Part shown: piece by piece, positions 15,482 through 24,206 of the stretch | Layout: each line of letters opens with the position of its first letter | Numbering within the stretch: the stretch's first letter is position 1 | DNA from: Bacillus pseudomycoides | GTDB lineage: Bacteria > Bacillota > Bacilli > Bacillales > Bacillaceae_G | DNA: 37,541 bases | Reading direction: 5' to 3' | NCBI RefSeq assembly: GCF_002551005.1 | Contig: NZ_NVOY01000028.1 | Location: forward strand, 1 to 37,541 | Notes under the pieces: generated by a model | What the model saw: the letters and a program-made list of their open reading frames with translations, nothing else | Told to the model about the DNA's origin: nothing | Databases searched by the model: none | Translations under genes and position numbers: made by a program

Positions 15482-16327
15482 TTATTCTACTGTTTGAAAT
15501 GGCTTTGTTTGAGTTACTTTCATCATTTTCATACGAGCAAATCGCTCATCTAAATTATTTTCAAGTACCCATTCATGATGTGTTTCTGCAACCATCGGTT
15601 TATTCTCAACGGAAATACCTTCCCATTCAAAATCTACGGAAACATGTATCGTGTTATCCGCATTTTCTGTAACTGAGAAATTTTTCGGATAATGTCCGCT
15701 TTGTTTCACTTGATTCGAAACGGTTGCCAACCATTCGTTAAATTCTTTTAATGTATCGATTTTAGAACCTGTGCTTAAATTCAATTCAAATTGTTCTGCT
15801 AGTAGTTCTTGGAATTTGTCACCGTCCACAGATACTGTTTCCATTAAATATAACCAGTAATGCATAAATGATTTTGCTCTATTTTCTGCATAAGCAGATG
15901 TAAATTGCGGATTTTCTACATTACCGATTGGTTCTAAATGGACCTTTGTAAAAAGAGGTAAGTCATTCTCTCTAAGTTTCAAGATTGTTGAATAATGAAT
16001 TCTGTAGCTGTATCTACTATCATCTGGGCGTATATTTTGATAAAGAATATCTGCTTCTAATGAAAGTTCCTCATCGTTCAACTGTTTAATTGATGTGTTT
16101 TCAACATGATGCGCATTTTGCCATCCTTCAAACATTCTTAATCTATCTTCTATACCCATTTTACCTTTCGTCGTTCCAGCTTGCGATAAAATTTCGACTT
16201 CTTCCGCTAAAATATCTAACTGATTGTCAATACGTGCTTTGTTAAATGGGACTTCATATACTTGATACCATCGATAGTATTGTGTTAATGCTAAATGATT
16301 ATTTTGAATGTCTTTAAATTTTTCCAT
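15482..16327 (-). CDS. NTF2/SnoaL-like fold hypothetical protein
   Basis: A 281-residue soluble protein with no signal peptide. It reads like two NTF2-like (SnoaL) modules. The first spans about 15-135 (YYRWYQVYEVPFNKARIDNQ; RYSYRIHYSTILKL). The second spans about 145-270, with helix AKSFMHYWLYLMETVSVDGD followed by strands (IHVSVDFEWEGISV; ETHHEWVLEN). Fold resemblance is by eye and no active-site pattern was recognised. The AAAGGAGCG ribosome site precedes ATG 16327. It lies downstream of and codirectional with the aldo/keto reductase (142-base gap without a terminator), so the two may be cotranscribed and share TetR control. Confidence 0.55.
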   Translation of the reverse strand: MEKFKDIQNNHLALTQYYRWYQVYEVPFNKARIDNQLDILAEEVEILSQAGTTKGKMGIEDRLRMFEGWQNAHHVENTSIKQLNDEELSLEADILYQNIRPDDSRYSYRIHYSTILKLRENDLPLFTKVHLEPIGNVENPQFTSAYAENRAKSFMHYWLYLMETVSVDGDKFQELLAEQFELNLSTGSKIDTLKEFNEWLATVSNQVKQSGHYPKNFSVTENADNTIHVSVDFEWEGISVENKPMVAETHHEWVLENNLDERFARMKMMKVTQTKPFQTVE

Positions 16328-16468
16328 GTTTTTACGCTCCTTTAGGATCTAACATTTCAAATTGGGTATACAAAATCATTTTCTTGTTATAGTTATATAA
16401 AGATGAAACATATTATTTAATTCGAAGCCATGCGTTTCTCCATTTGATTTTTCATATAATTACCACTC

Positions 16469-17437
16469 TTAATATCGATTACCAATCGTACCGCCAATTG
16501 GTGCAATCGTATTTAAATATGCTAGTTCTTCTTCTGTTAAAGTAATTTCAAGAGCTGCTATATTTTGTTCCAAATACTTCACTCGCTTTGTACCCGGAAT
16601 TGGTACGATTCCTTCGCCTTGGGCAACAACCCAAGCAAGTGCTAATTGTGCAGGTGTGCATTCTTTCTTTAGCGCAAGTTGTTTAATTCCTTCGACAATT
16701 TTCATATTAGAAGCAAACGCTTCTTCTGAAAAACGTGGATTATAATATCTCCAATCATCAGGTGTTAATTGATCACGACTTGTTATATTACCCGTTAAAA
16801 ACCCACGACCAAGTGGACTATACGGAACAAATCCAACGCCTAATTCACGACAAGCCTGTAAAATATCTTTCTCTGGTTCGCGAGACCAAAGGGAATATTC
16901 TGTTTGAACAGCTGAAATGGGATGAATTGTATGAGCTGTTTTTAATTGTTCAACCGTTACTTCAGATAGTCCAATATAACGCACTTTTCCTTCTTGCACT
17001 AACTTTGCCATCGCACCTACAGTTTCTTCAATTGGTGTATTCGGATCAACGCGATGTAAATAATATAAGTCGATGTAGTCTGTTCCTAATCTTTTTAAAC
17101 TTGCTTCACATGCTTCCTTCACATATTGAGGGGAACCGTTGTATCCTAGTGACTTTGTTTCATTTCGCAACGCTCCAAACTTCGTTGCAATTTTCACATC
17201 ATGCCGAACCTCTTGTAACGCTTTCCCTACTAGTTTTTCATTTGTTCCCATTCCCTCTTCATCATATCCATAAATATCCGCTGTATCGAACATTGTAATT
17301 CCAAGTTCAAGAGCACGATGAATTGTTTTTGTCGCCTCTGTCTCATCTGTTTGACCATAAAATTCAGACATTCCCATACAACCTAATCCAATTTCCGCTA
17401 CTTCTAAACCTTGTGAACCTAGTTGCTTCTTTTTCAT
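16469..17437 (-). CDS. Aldo/keto reductase
   Basis: 322 residues, full-length (beta/alpha)8 NADPH-dependent oxidoreductase of the AKR13/YakC-like group. The catalytic tetrad is complete: D51 and Y56 in FDTADIYG, K86 in IATKFG, H128 in LYYLHRVD. The cofactor-binding stretch IPGTKRVKYLEQNIAAL lies near the C-terminus. The start is set at 17437, just after GAAGGCGAACTT; the longer ORF has no ribosome site. The gene diverges from a TetR-family regulator 150 bases away, which probably represses it in response to an electrophile or aldehyde-like inducer (inference). Confidence 0.92.
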   Translation of the reverse strand: MKKKQLGSQGLEVAEIGLGCMGMSEFYGQTDETEATKTIHRALELGITMFDTADIYGYDEEGMGTNEKLVGKALQEVRHDVKIATKFGALRNETKSLGYNGSPQYVKEACEASLKRLGTDYIDLYYLHRVDPNTPIEETVGAMAKLVQEGKVRYIGLSEVTVEQLKTAHTIHPISAVQTEYSLWSREPEKDILQACRELGVGFVPYSPLGRGFLTGNITSRDQLTPDDWRYYNPRFSEEAFASNMKIVEGIKQLALKKECTPAQLALAWVVAQGEGIVPIPGTKRVKYLEQNIAALEITLTEEELAYLNTIAPIGGTIGNRY

Positions 17438-17534
17438 AAGTTCGCCTTCTTTCAAAAAGATGATGTAAACAGAGAATAGCATACACTTAATAACAAGTAA
17501 ACTATTTTAGTGTTTTTAGTTCAATTAGTTTAAT

Positions 17535-17563
17535 TTGTATGAGTTCGTAAATTAATTTATAAT
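17535..17563 (+). promoter_or_regulatory. Sigma-A promoter of the TetR gene
   Basis: TTGTAT, 17 bases, TATAAT, ending 24 bases before the TetR start. The repeats in the adjacent divergent spacer (for example ACTT-N6-AAGT near 17485-17500) could hold the autoregulatory operator. Confidence 0.6.
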
Positions 17564-17587
17564 AAAATGAATGCAAGGAGGGTTGTT

Positions 17588-18253
17588 ATGTTAAATAACA
17601 ATATTGATAATCAAGCAGAAATGAGAAAAAAGCTCATTTTTAAATTATTACCGATTGTAAAAAAACAAGGTATAAGCCCGTTACGAACAGATGATATTGC
17701 TCGTTATATGGATATTAGCAAGGCAACTATGTACAAATATTTCTCATCAAAAGATGAAATTATCCAATACATCGTCAAGATTTATGCCGAATATATTACT
17801 AGTATTGATCAAACCATTTTTGAAGAAACAGTCCCGTTCGGAGAGCGTTTTCAAAAAACATTTGAGCAGTCATTACTCATTGCTTTTTATATATCTGATA
17901 CCTTTATATTAGATTTAAAACATAGTGCTCCTGTACTATATGAGCAAATCACACAAGCTCAAAACGAACGAAATCATAAATTAAAAAAGTTCTATGAGGA
18001 ACATATAGAAAAAGAAGTGTTCAACAGTATCAATCCAGCACTTATTCTGCTCCAAGACGATGTACTACTGCGGAAGCTCTTTGAACCTACAATCTTAATT
18101 CAAAACAATATGACTTTATATCAAGTACTTTTTGATTATTACGTTCTTAAAAAGCAACAAATCATTCATCATAAATATAAGGACGAGATAGATGATTCGA
18201 AAATGGAGTCCACAATACATTACATTGTTCAAAAAGTATCGAATTATATATAA
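17588..18253 (+). CDS. TetR/AcrR-family transcriptional regulator
   Basis: 221 residues from ATG 17588, placed 6 bases after AGGAGGG. The N-terminal HTH covers about 28-62 (ISPLRTDDIARYMDISKATM, YKYFSSKDEIIQYIVKIYAE). The C-terminal ligand-binding helices are divergent, as usual. It is divergent from the aldo/keto reductase gene and is its likely local regulator. A strong terminator follows. The inducer cannot be read from sequence. Confidence 0.88.
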   Translation: MLNNNIDNQAEMRKKLIFKLLPIVKKQGISPLRTDDIARYMDISKATMYKYFSSKDEIIQYIVKIYAEYITSIDQTIFEETVPFGERFQKTFEQSLLIAFYISDTFILDLKHSAPVLYEQITQAQNERNHKLKKFYEEHIEKEVFNSINPALILLQDDVLLRKLFEPTILIQNNMTLYQVLFDYYVLKKQQIIHHKYKDEIDDSKMESTIHYIVQKVSNYI

Positions 18254-18306
18254 ACTAGCACCTTATTGCTATCAAGCTAATACAACATCCCCTAAAATAA
18301 AAAATG

Positions 18307-18348
18307 CGCTATCCTTTCTATAGAATCATTAGAAAGGATAGCGTTTTT
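18307..18348 (+). terminator. Terminator of the TetR gene
   Basis: 14-bp perfect stem (18307-18320 with 18330-18343, CGCTATCCTTTCTA and complement), 9-base loop, then TTTTTG. Confidence 0.85.
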
Positions 18349-18482
18349 GTATGTCAGTTTCTATATCTGATGAATTATAATTATTTGCTCAAGAGACTCA
18401 AAGTTTTTCACCTCTAAATACTTTGCAGGACTTGGGAAAGATATAGACCGTATTCCATACGCTTATAGCATTAATTATAATA

Positions 18483-19157
18483 TTAAGTGCACTGGCTCGC
18501 GACATAGTTGATTATTGATGTAGGAATATCTTTATACTCAATTAAAGTCCAGCCAGGATAACGAATTAATGCAAGTTGAATCGCAAATCCTAAACGATTA
18601 TATCCTCTACGATGCCTTAATATCAGATGTAGATCATGTTTAGAGAAGGTATGGAACGTTACTAAATCCCGTTCTGATAAACGTGATAAATCCATTAGCT
18701 CATTTCGCTGTGCCTCTGAAATACGCACTCCCGTGTATGCTAAGAGAATGACAATTGCATAATTGCGTTTGTTCTTATCCTCTAGTACACTCTGCAAAAA
18801 CTTCTTTACATCTAATTCAACAATTTTCGTTGGAGAAGCATAAGCATTTTGAATCTTTATCATATCTGTTTTAAAAATCACCTGTTCTTGTTGAATACCT
18901 TTCGTTATTAAAAATTCATTAAACTTGGCAAGACCACTAATCTTGTGATTTATGGTCCTAGCATTCAACATTTTGACATTCTTTAAATAGTTGATGTACT
19001 CTAAGGTATTTTGCTGGTACAAATTTTAAAATTTTCTGTCGTATGAATCTTCAAACCATTTTATGTACTGCCTAATAACTAATGTGTATCCCTGAATAGT
19101 GTTCTCACTTTTTTTCTCTTGTTTTAGATAAGAAGAAAATTGTTGGGTCACATCCAT
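18483..19157 (-). pseudogene. Broken tnpI (Tn4430-type tyrosine recombinase) fused in frame to tnpA N-terminus
   Basis: ATG 19157, after AAGAAGGTAAATAC, opens MDVTQQFSSYLKQEKKSENT (SAM-like core-binding domain of TnpI). After 43 codons there is an in-frame TAA (19028-19026). The same frame continues as YQQNTLEYINYLKNVKMLNA, through LLAYTGVRISEA (the catalytic-domain start, with the first Arg of the RHR-Y set), to about 18711. Without any frame change it then becomes QRNELMDLSRLSERDLVTFH, HDLHLILRHRRGYNRLGFAI and YPGWTLIEYKDIPTSI. That is the N-terminal DUF4158-type region of Tn3-family transposases. The chimera ends at 18483. The His and Tyr catalytic residues of the recombinase and the DDE core of the transposase are both gone. 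Confidence 0.75.
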
Positions 19158-19176
19158 GTATTTACCTTCTTTCCTG

Positions 19177-19223
19177 TAAATTGTGTTGCGTAAATAAATG
19201 CTTGGATTTTATAAATTGTGTTG
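19177..19223. repeat. Resolution-site-like direct repeats upstream of tnpI
   Basis: TAAATTGTGTTG occurs at 19177-19188 and again at 19212-19223, 35 bases apart, directly upstream of the tnpI start. TnpI transposons carry an internal resolution site made of repeated short TnpI-binding motifs at this place, so this is probably its remnant. Confidence 0.5.
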
Positions 19224-19361
19224 TATTAGATAACGCATGTTTAATTTGAAATTTTCATAAAAGGAAAACCAAACATGTACTTACAGTTAAAAAATAAACG
19301 AACTCATATCGAAAAAATGATACTTCTCCCCTAAAATAAGTGGGAAAACTTTCAAATTACT

Positions 19362-19376
19362 ATTCTACTGTAGAAT
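19362..19376. promoter_or_regulatory. Perfect palindrome upstream of the response regulator gene
   Basis: ATTCTAC-T-GTAGAAT lies 82-96 bases upstream of the start of the cargo's first gene. It is a candidate operator for the cargo's own response regulator or for a host regulator; no promoter hexamers next to it are convincing. Confidence 0.4.
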
Positions 19377-19457
19377 GAAAATGATACATTAATAATTAAG
19401 GTAATACGGTTCACTATTTAATTTTAAATTATTTAGAAAGATATTGAGGTGCAATAG

Positions 19458-20180
19458 ATGATACATAATATTCCAGATGTTTATACAAAAAAAATTCTTA
19501 TAGTAGATGATGAAAAAGAGATTTTAAATTTGTTGGAAGCAGTTTTAGAAAAAGAGGGGTTTCAACATATTTATACGTGTACAACAGGAGAAGAAGGAAT
19601 ACGCATATGTAAGCAAGTACAGCCAGATCTTATCATATTAGATATTATGCTTCCAGATTTAGATGGATATAGTGTTTGTCAGCAAATTAGACAGTTTACA
19701 TTCGTTCCAATATTCTTCTTATCGGCGAAAAATGAAGATTTAGATAAAATACTTGGATTAAGTATAGGTGGCGATGATTACATTACAAAACCTTTTAGTC
19801 CGAAAGAAGTAGCATATAAGATGAAAGCATTTTTTCGACGCAATCAATATCAAGAAAAGGCTCGGATTATGTATCAGTTTGGAGACATTACGATAGATGA
19901 GGCACAAGGGACAGTGTTAAGGGGTGATACATTACTAACTTTAACAGCAAAAGAATTTAATATATTACTATTTTTAATAAAAAACCCAAATCAAATTTTT
20001 AGTAAGGCCCGCTTATATGAAGCTGTCTGGGGCGAAACATATCTGGGGAATGACAATATTATGATGGTACATATGAGACATTTAAGAGAAAAAATAGAGG
20101 ATAATCCTTCCAAACCTCATTACCTTGTAACAGTAAGGGGACTCGGATATAAACTTAATACAAAAGGTGATGCAAGATGA
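19458..20180 (+). CDS. OmpR/PhoB-family response regulator (lantibiotic-response type)
   Basis: 240 residues. The receiver domain (about 12-125) has acidic D17/D18 in LIVDDEK, phospho-acceptor D62 in IILDIMLPD and K111 in YITKPF. The winged-helix domain (about 140-235) carries LTLTAKEFNILLFL and the recognition/wing segment MMVHMRHLREKIEDNP...TVRGLGYKL. TTGAGGTG precedes ATG 19458. Its stop overlaps the kinase start by four bases (ATGA), so the two are translationally coupled. It is the first gene of the transposon cargo and by position should activate the ABC genes that follow. Confidence 0.92.
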   Translation: MIHNIPDVYTKKILIVDDEKEILNLLEAVLEKEGFQHIYTCTTGEEGIRICKQVQPDLIILDIMLPDLDGYSVCQQIRQFTFVPIFFLSAKNEDLDKILGLSIGGDDYITKPFSPKEVAYKMKAFFRRNQYQEKARIMYQFGDITIDEAQGTVLRGDTLLTLTAKEFNILLFLIKNPNQIFSKARLYEAVWGETYLGNDNIMMVHMRHLREKIEDNPSKPHYLVTVRGLGYKLNTKGDAR

Positions 20181-21571
20181 AGTGGAAGGTCACGAGACTA
20201 TATATTACCTCATTAATAGGATTAATTATGTTTATCCTAATCGTTCAATTTTTTGCTTTTAGTTATTTAGTATTTACTTACAACCGTGAGGGAATGGACG
20301 ATCCAGAGGGCTCAGTATTAGCTTTTCAAAAAGAAATCACAGTAGAAAATGGAAGTATTTCTATAACAAATAAAGGGAAAAAATTTTTGCAAGAACATGG
20401 AGCATGGTTACAAGTATTAAATCATAATAGTGATGAAGTATTTCAAATGTATAAGCCTAAAAATACACCAACTCACTATACTCCGAGTGATTTGATTTTA
20501 CGCTATAAGTACGATATTGGGAATTATACAACGTTTGTGGGTAAGTTAGATAAAAGTACACAAGTAGAAAGTTACATTGTCGCTTTCCCGTCAAACCAAG
20601 CATTGCGAAAATCTGTCTATTTGAACTTCAATAATTTATCTAGCTTCTATCCATATGGGATTTTAATGTTAATAGGAGTAACAGTAGTTTGTATTTTATT
20701 ATTTGCTTACATTGTGGCAAGGTATATGTCAAAACCTGTTGTCATGATAATTGAACATATTAATAAATTAAAACAAGGACAATATAAACAAGTACCGGAA
20801 GAAAAGGGAATCTATGCAGAGGTGTATACAAATCTGAATCAGTTATCACATCAACTAAAGGATATTAACGTTCAAAGAAAAAGACTAGATACGATGCGAG
20901 CAGAATGGATTATAAACATCTCTCATGATTTAAAGACACCGCTTTCTTCTATTAAAGGCTATAGTGAAGTTATAGGGAATCGGGAGTATAAAATTACTGC
21001 ACAAGAAATGTACCAATATGCAGAAGTAATTCAAAATAAATCAATTTATATTGAAAAATTGATTGATGATTTAAAACTTACATATCAATTGAAGAATGCG
21101 TTGTTACCTATCCATAAAACTACAGTAGATATTGTGAATCTCACCCGAGAAACAATTATTGAATTTATGAATATGCCTCAATATGAGAATCGATTAATTG
21201 AATTTGAATGCCCTCAGGAAGAACTAATTATAAAAGCAGATCAAGGATTAATTCAACGTGTCACAGTAAACTTATTGAATAATGCGCTCATTCATACTGA
21301 TGTTAAAACAGTAATACAAGTTCGTATAAAACAAACATCCGGATACATCATAGTTACGATTGAGGACAATGGTGACGGAATAAATGAAAATGATTTACCA
21401 CATATTTTTGATCGATACTTCCGTGGTACAAATACAGATCCGAAAAGTGGTTCAGGTTTAGGAATGGCAATTGTAAAGGAAATCATTGTAGCTCACGGTG
21501 GAGAAATTGCAGTAGAAAGCACCAAAGGAAAAGGTACTAAAATTACATTTCAGCTTCCGTTAGAAAATTAA
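20177..21571 (+). CDS. Membrane sensor histidine kinase (LanK/CprK-like)
   Basis: 464 residues. TM1 is at about 9-33 (IGLIMFILIVQFFAFSYLVF). An extracellular domain of about 125 residues follows, then TM2 at 160-180 (GILMLIGVTVVCILLFAYIV). After that come HAMP (about 183-230), HisKA with H250 in NISHDLKTPLSSIKGY, and HATPase_c with the N box NLLNNALIH, G1 EDNGDGI, F box HIFDRYF and G2 GSGLGMAIVKE. The sizeable extracytoplasmic domain argues against the short-loop, transporter-dependent BceS type. It fits kinases that sense a peptide directly, such as NisK, SpaK and CprK. The ligand is unknown. It overlaps the response regulator gene by 4 bases. Confidence 0.92.
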   Translation: MKWKVTRLYITSLIGLIMFILIVQFFAFSYLVFTYNREGMDDPEGSVLAFQKEITVENGSISITNKGKKFLQEHGAWLQVLNHNSDEVFQMYKPKNTPTHYTPSDLILRYKYDIGNYTTFVGKLDKSTQVESYIVAFPSNQALRKSVYLNFNNLSSFYPYGILMLIGVTVVCILLFAYIVARYMSKPVVMIIEHINKLKQGQYKQVPEEKGIYAEVYTNLNQLSHQLKDINVQRKRLDTMRAEWIINISHDLKTPLSSIKGYSEVIGNREYKITAQEMYQYAEVIQNKSIYIEKLIDDLKLTYQLKNALLPIHKTTVDIVNLTRETIIEFMNMPQYENRLIEFECPQEELIIKADQGLIQRVTVNLLNNALIHTDVKTVIQVRIKQTSGYIIVTIEDNGDGINENDLPHIFDRYFRGTNTDPKSGSGLGMAIVKEIIVAHGGEIAVESTKGKGTKITFQLPLEN

Positions 21572-21598
21572 GCTAAACTTAAGGTCAGCTCAATTCAA

Positions 21599-21637
21599 GA
21601 TTAAGCAAGAACTTTCATAATAAATGATAGCTTAATC
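21599..21637. promoter_or_regulatory. Inverted repeat before the ABC transporter genes
   Basis: GATTAAGC (21599-21606) and GCTTAATC (21630-21637) flank a 23-base A/T-rich spacer containing TTTCATAATA. The pair lies in the 86-base gap between the kinase stop and the ATPase start. It may be an operator for the cargo response regulator controlling an internal promoter, or an RNA hairpin. Confidence 0.35.
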
Positions 21638-21657
21638 AAGAAAAAGAGGTGCCAATA

Positions 21658-22572
21658 ATGGGAACATATATCGTTGAAACAGAAGATTTGACAAAGACAT
21701 ATGGAGCTGTAAATAGTGTGAATCAATTACAAATGCAAGTTGGTAAAGGTGAAATTTATGGATTCCTAGGCCCAAATGGGGCTGGGAAAACGACGACAAT
21801 TAGAATGTTACTGGGATTAATAAAACCAACTACAGGTAATATTAAAGTATTCAATCGAGATTTAAAAACAAATCGAATAGATATTTTAAAAGAGGTTGGC
21901 TCTCTTGTTGAATCGCCATCTTATTATGGACATTTAACAGGTCATGAAAACCTAGAAGTAATTCGGCAAATGTTACAAGTACCAAAAAAGAATATTGATG
22001 AGGTATTGCGTATTGTTCGATTAGAGAAACAAAAAGATAAACTAGTTAAACAATACTCACTTGGAATGAAGCAACGCCTTGGCATAGCGATGGCACTACT
22101 TGGAAATCCAAAATTGTTAATTTTAGATGAACCCACAAACGGATTAGACCCTGCCGGGATTCAAGAAATTCGTGAACTCATCAAACAACTGCCAAAGCAA
22201 TATGATATAACAGTTGTTATTTCTAGTCATTTGCTAAATGAGATGGATCAAATTGCAACACAAGTGGGCATTATTAATAGTGGACAGCTTATTTTTCAAG
22301 ACAAAATTGAAGTGTTACGCAAAAAAAGTCAGGCATCAATGAAAATACGTGTAAATGATGTAGTAAAGGCACATCAAATTTTAGAACAGCATCAAATTCA
22401 TCTTAGACTTGAAGGTGATTGTCTTGTTACGCATCAACAAGAAGATCACCTTATTTCTCACATAAATCATTTATTAGTACAGCATGATATATCAGTGTAT
22501 CGAATTGAAGAAGAGAAGCATACGTTGGAAGAAATATTTCTAAGCTTAACAGAAAAAGGTGGTGTTTTATAG
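21658..22572 (+). CDS. ABC transporter ATPase, lantibiotic-immunity/bacitracin type (LanF-like)
   Basis: 304 residues from ATG 21658, six bases after AGAGGTG. An upstream GTG is part of that ribosome site. Walker A is GPNGAGKT (38-45), the signature is YSLGMKQR (133-140), Walker B is LLILDEPTNGLD (153-164), and the switch His lies in VISSHLLNEMD. The C-terminal extension (about 215-300) is typical of the BcrA/LanF subgroup that drives export of membrane-active peptides. Its stop overlaps the first permease's GTG by one base, so the subunits are coupled. Partners are the two permeases directly downstream. Confidence 0.92.
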   Translation: MGTYIVETEDLTKTYGAVNSVNQLQMQVGKGEIYGFLGPNGAGKTTTIRMLLGLIKPTTGNIKVFNRDLKTNRIDILKEVGSLVESPSYYGHLTGHENLEVIRQMLQVPKKNIDEVLRIVRLEKQKDKLVKQYSLGMKQRLGIAMALLGNPKLLILDEPTNGLDPAGIQEIRELIKQLPKQYDITVVISSHLLNEMDQIATQVGIINSGQLIFQDKIEVLRKKSQASMKIRVNDVVKAHQILEQHQIHLRLEGDCLVTHQQEDHLISHINHLLVQHDISVYRIEEEKHTLEEIFLSLTEKGGVL

Positions 22573-23312
22573 TGATTGCTGCCTTAAGAAGTGAATTATT
22601 GAAATTAAAAAGAAAGAAATTATTTTTAGTGGTATTTTTGATACAGTCTTTAGCATTACTTTGGTTATTTGCTATTGTGTCACAAGAAAAAAAGGAATTT
22701 CTAAATTGGGAGTCTCTTCTTTCAAGAGTAAGTATGATAAATGCATTATTTTTACCTATAATGATTGCGACAATTACATCTCGAATAATTGATTTTGAAA
22801 ATAAGGGGAACACCTGGAAGCTATTGTGTGCAATTCCCACATCTAGGCAGCTAGTATATATAACCAAAATTATCTTTAGTCTCTTTTTTCTTGTATACGC
22901 AGGAATAATTACTATTTCTGTAATTATATTAATAGGAAAGATTTTTAATTTTGAAAGTGGAATTCCGGTGATATTATTACTGAAATACGGTTGTTTTACC
23001 ATTATAGGATGTATTCCAATGGTTATTTTGCAACTCTGGATATCATTGGTAGTGAAAAATCAAGTATTTGCTTTAACGGCAGGTGTAATCGGCTCATTTC
23101 TTGGGTATTTCGGGCAGATGGTTCCTTGGAAAACATGGATAATTTGGAGCTATTCATCTCTGACAAATCCAATTTCTTGGGCATTTTCCAATGGGAAAAT
23201 AGTGTTTTTCCCAAACCAAGGAGTCATGATGAATCTTTTGTTAAGTTTAGGTGTTAGTTTATTATTTATCATTCTTAGCACTGCTCATTTTTCGCAAAAA
23301 GATATTCATTAG
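22572..23312 (+). CDS. ABC permease, lantibiotic-immunity type (LanE/MutE-like)
   Basis: 246 residues with six hydrophobic segments and the start typical of this family (RSELLKLKRKKLFLVVFLIQ). The second segment is followed by FENKGNTWKLLCAIPTSRQL. That acidic cytosolic loop before 'P-(T/I)-(S/P)-R' is shared with the next permease and with LanE/LanG proteins, which remove lantibiotics from the membrane. It starts at GTG 22572, overlapping the ATPase stop by one base, with GGTGGTG upstream. Specificity is unknown. The E and G roles of the two permeases cannot be told apart with confidence. Confidence 0.85.
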   Translation: MIAALRSELLKLKRKKLFLVVFLIQSLALLWLFAIVSQEKKEFLNWESLLSRVSMINALFLPIMIATITSRIIDFENKGNTWKLLCAIPTSRQLVYITKIIFSLFFLVYAGIITISVIILIGKIFNFESGIPVILLLKYGCFTIIGCIPMVILQLWISLVVKNQVFALTAGVIGSFLGYFGQMVPWKTWIIWSYSSLTNPISWAFSNGKIVFFPNQGVMMNLLLSLGVSLLFIILSTAHFSQKDIH

Positions 23313-23324
23313 GAGGATGCAGAT

Positions 23325-24071
23325 ATGTTATTAAGCTCATTTCGATGCGAATTATTAAAATTAAAACGTTCAAAAATATGGATTGTAATGACATTCATTC
23401 CGCTTATTTGTATTGCGCTTGGACTCATAAATTTTCAAGTAAACTACGATGTCTTAATGAAAGTCTCAACAAATGAGTGGGAGAAAGCTTGGACACAAGT
23501 TGGATTAATTTATGGATTATTTTTATTTCCTGTCGTAGTAAGTATTTATTGTGCATTTGTATGCCGCTTTGAACATAGCGAGGGAAATTGGAAAAAAATC
23601 ATCTCTTTACCAATTCCATTTCGATATGTGTACATGGCAAAGTTATTAATAATCTTTATGTTAACTTTATTGACACAAGTATTTTTTTTAATTGCTTATA
23701 TCTTAATTGGTAAGCTACTAGGTATTACAAGTCCTATTCCTTGGATTTCATTATTAAATTGGTCATTCAATGGATGGATTGGTACATTTTCAATTGCTGC
23801 GCTACAATTATTTCTCTCATCTTCTATAAAAAGTTTTGCTGTTCCAGTTGGAATGAGTTTTGGTTTTACATGTATAGGAATGATATTTCATTACTTAAAT
23901 ATCGGATATATATGGCCATTTGCGCAACCAGGATTAGCAATGGACCCTATTCATCTAGAAGGCTTGCAGACTTTCTTTCAGTTTAGTAGTTTTTATGTCT
24001 TAAGTTGCTTATTTGTTATTATATTTACTTTTGTTGGAGTTCGAAGATTTACAATAAAAGATGTTATATGA
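23325..24071 (+). CDS. ABC permease, lantibiotic-immunity type (LanG/MutG-like)
   Basis: 248 residues, six hydrophobic segments, start MLLSSFRCELLKLKRSKIWI. The loop FEHSEGNWKKIISLPIPFRY parallels that of the preceding permease, and the C-terminus FTIKDVI parallels FSQKDIH, so the two are paralogues forming a heterodimer. TTAGGAGGATGCAGAT precedes the ATG, 12 bases after the previous stop. It is the last cargo gene; a strong terminator and the transposon end follow within 175 bases. Its likely role is membrane extraction or export of a peptide antibiotic. Confidence 0.85.
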   Translation: MLLSSFRCELLKLKRSKIWIVMTFIPLICIALGLINFQVNYDVLMKVSTNEWEKAWTQVGLIYGLFLFPVVVSIYCAFVCRFEHSEGNWKKIISLPIPFRYVYMAKLLIIFMLTLLTQVFFLIAYILIGKLLGITSPIPWISLLNWSFNGWIGTFSIAALQLFLSSSIKSFAVPVGMSFGFTCIGMIFHYLNIGYIWPFAQPGLAMDPIHLEGLQTFFQFSSFYVLSCLFVIIFTFVGVRRFTIKDVI

Positions 24072-24147
24072 ATAGAAGTACAGCAAAATTATTGAAATAT
24101 TAGGGGACAGAACAGATAAAATTTCTAGGTGGAATACGTGTATTAAT

Positions 24148-24193
24148 AAAAAGAGCCAATTTTACTCTTGATAGGGTAAAATTGGCTCTTTTT
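24148..24193. terminator. Strong bidirectional terminator at the transposon end
   Basis: 18-bp perfect stem (24148-24165 with 24176-24193, AAAAAGAGCCAATTTTAC and complement), 10-base loop, T-runs on both strands. It ends the cargo operon and isolates it from transcription entering through the disrupted DnaD-like gene. Confidence 0.85.
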
Positions 24194-24206
24194 CTGTCGA
24201 AATTTG

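Noticed and set aside
16735-17298. 187-codon plus-strand ORF
   Set aside because: Lies wholly opposite the aldo/keto reductase, which has a complete catalytic tetrad; no start signal and no recognisable domain.
18254-18482. Searched for the second transposon end and the missing 3' part of the DnaD-like gene
   Set aside because: No copy of the GGGGTACCGCC end and no DnaD-like residues were found here or elsewhere in the window; only the TetR terminator and unassigned sequence are present.
22451-23002. 183-codon minus-strand ORF across the ATPase/permease junction
   Set aside because: Antisense shadow of two well-supported ABC genes, without a ribosome site.
20177-24071. Bacitracin (BceRS-BceAB) type module
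   Set aside because: The kinase has a large extracellular domain and the two permeases are about 250 residues each. BceB would be a single large permease of about 650 residues with a short-loop kinase, so the LanFEG/Cpr type fits better.
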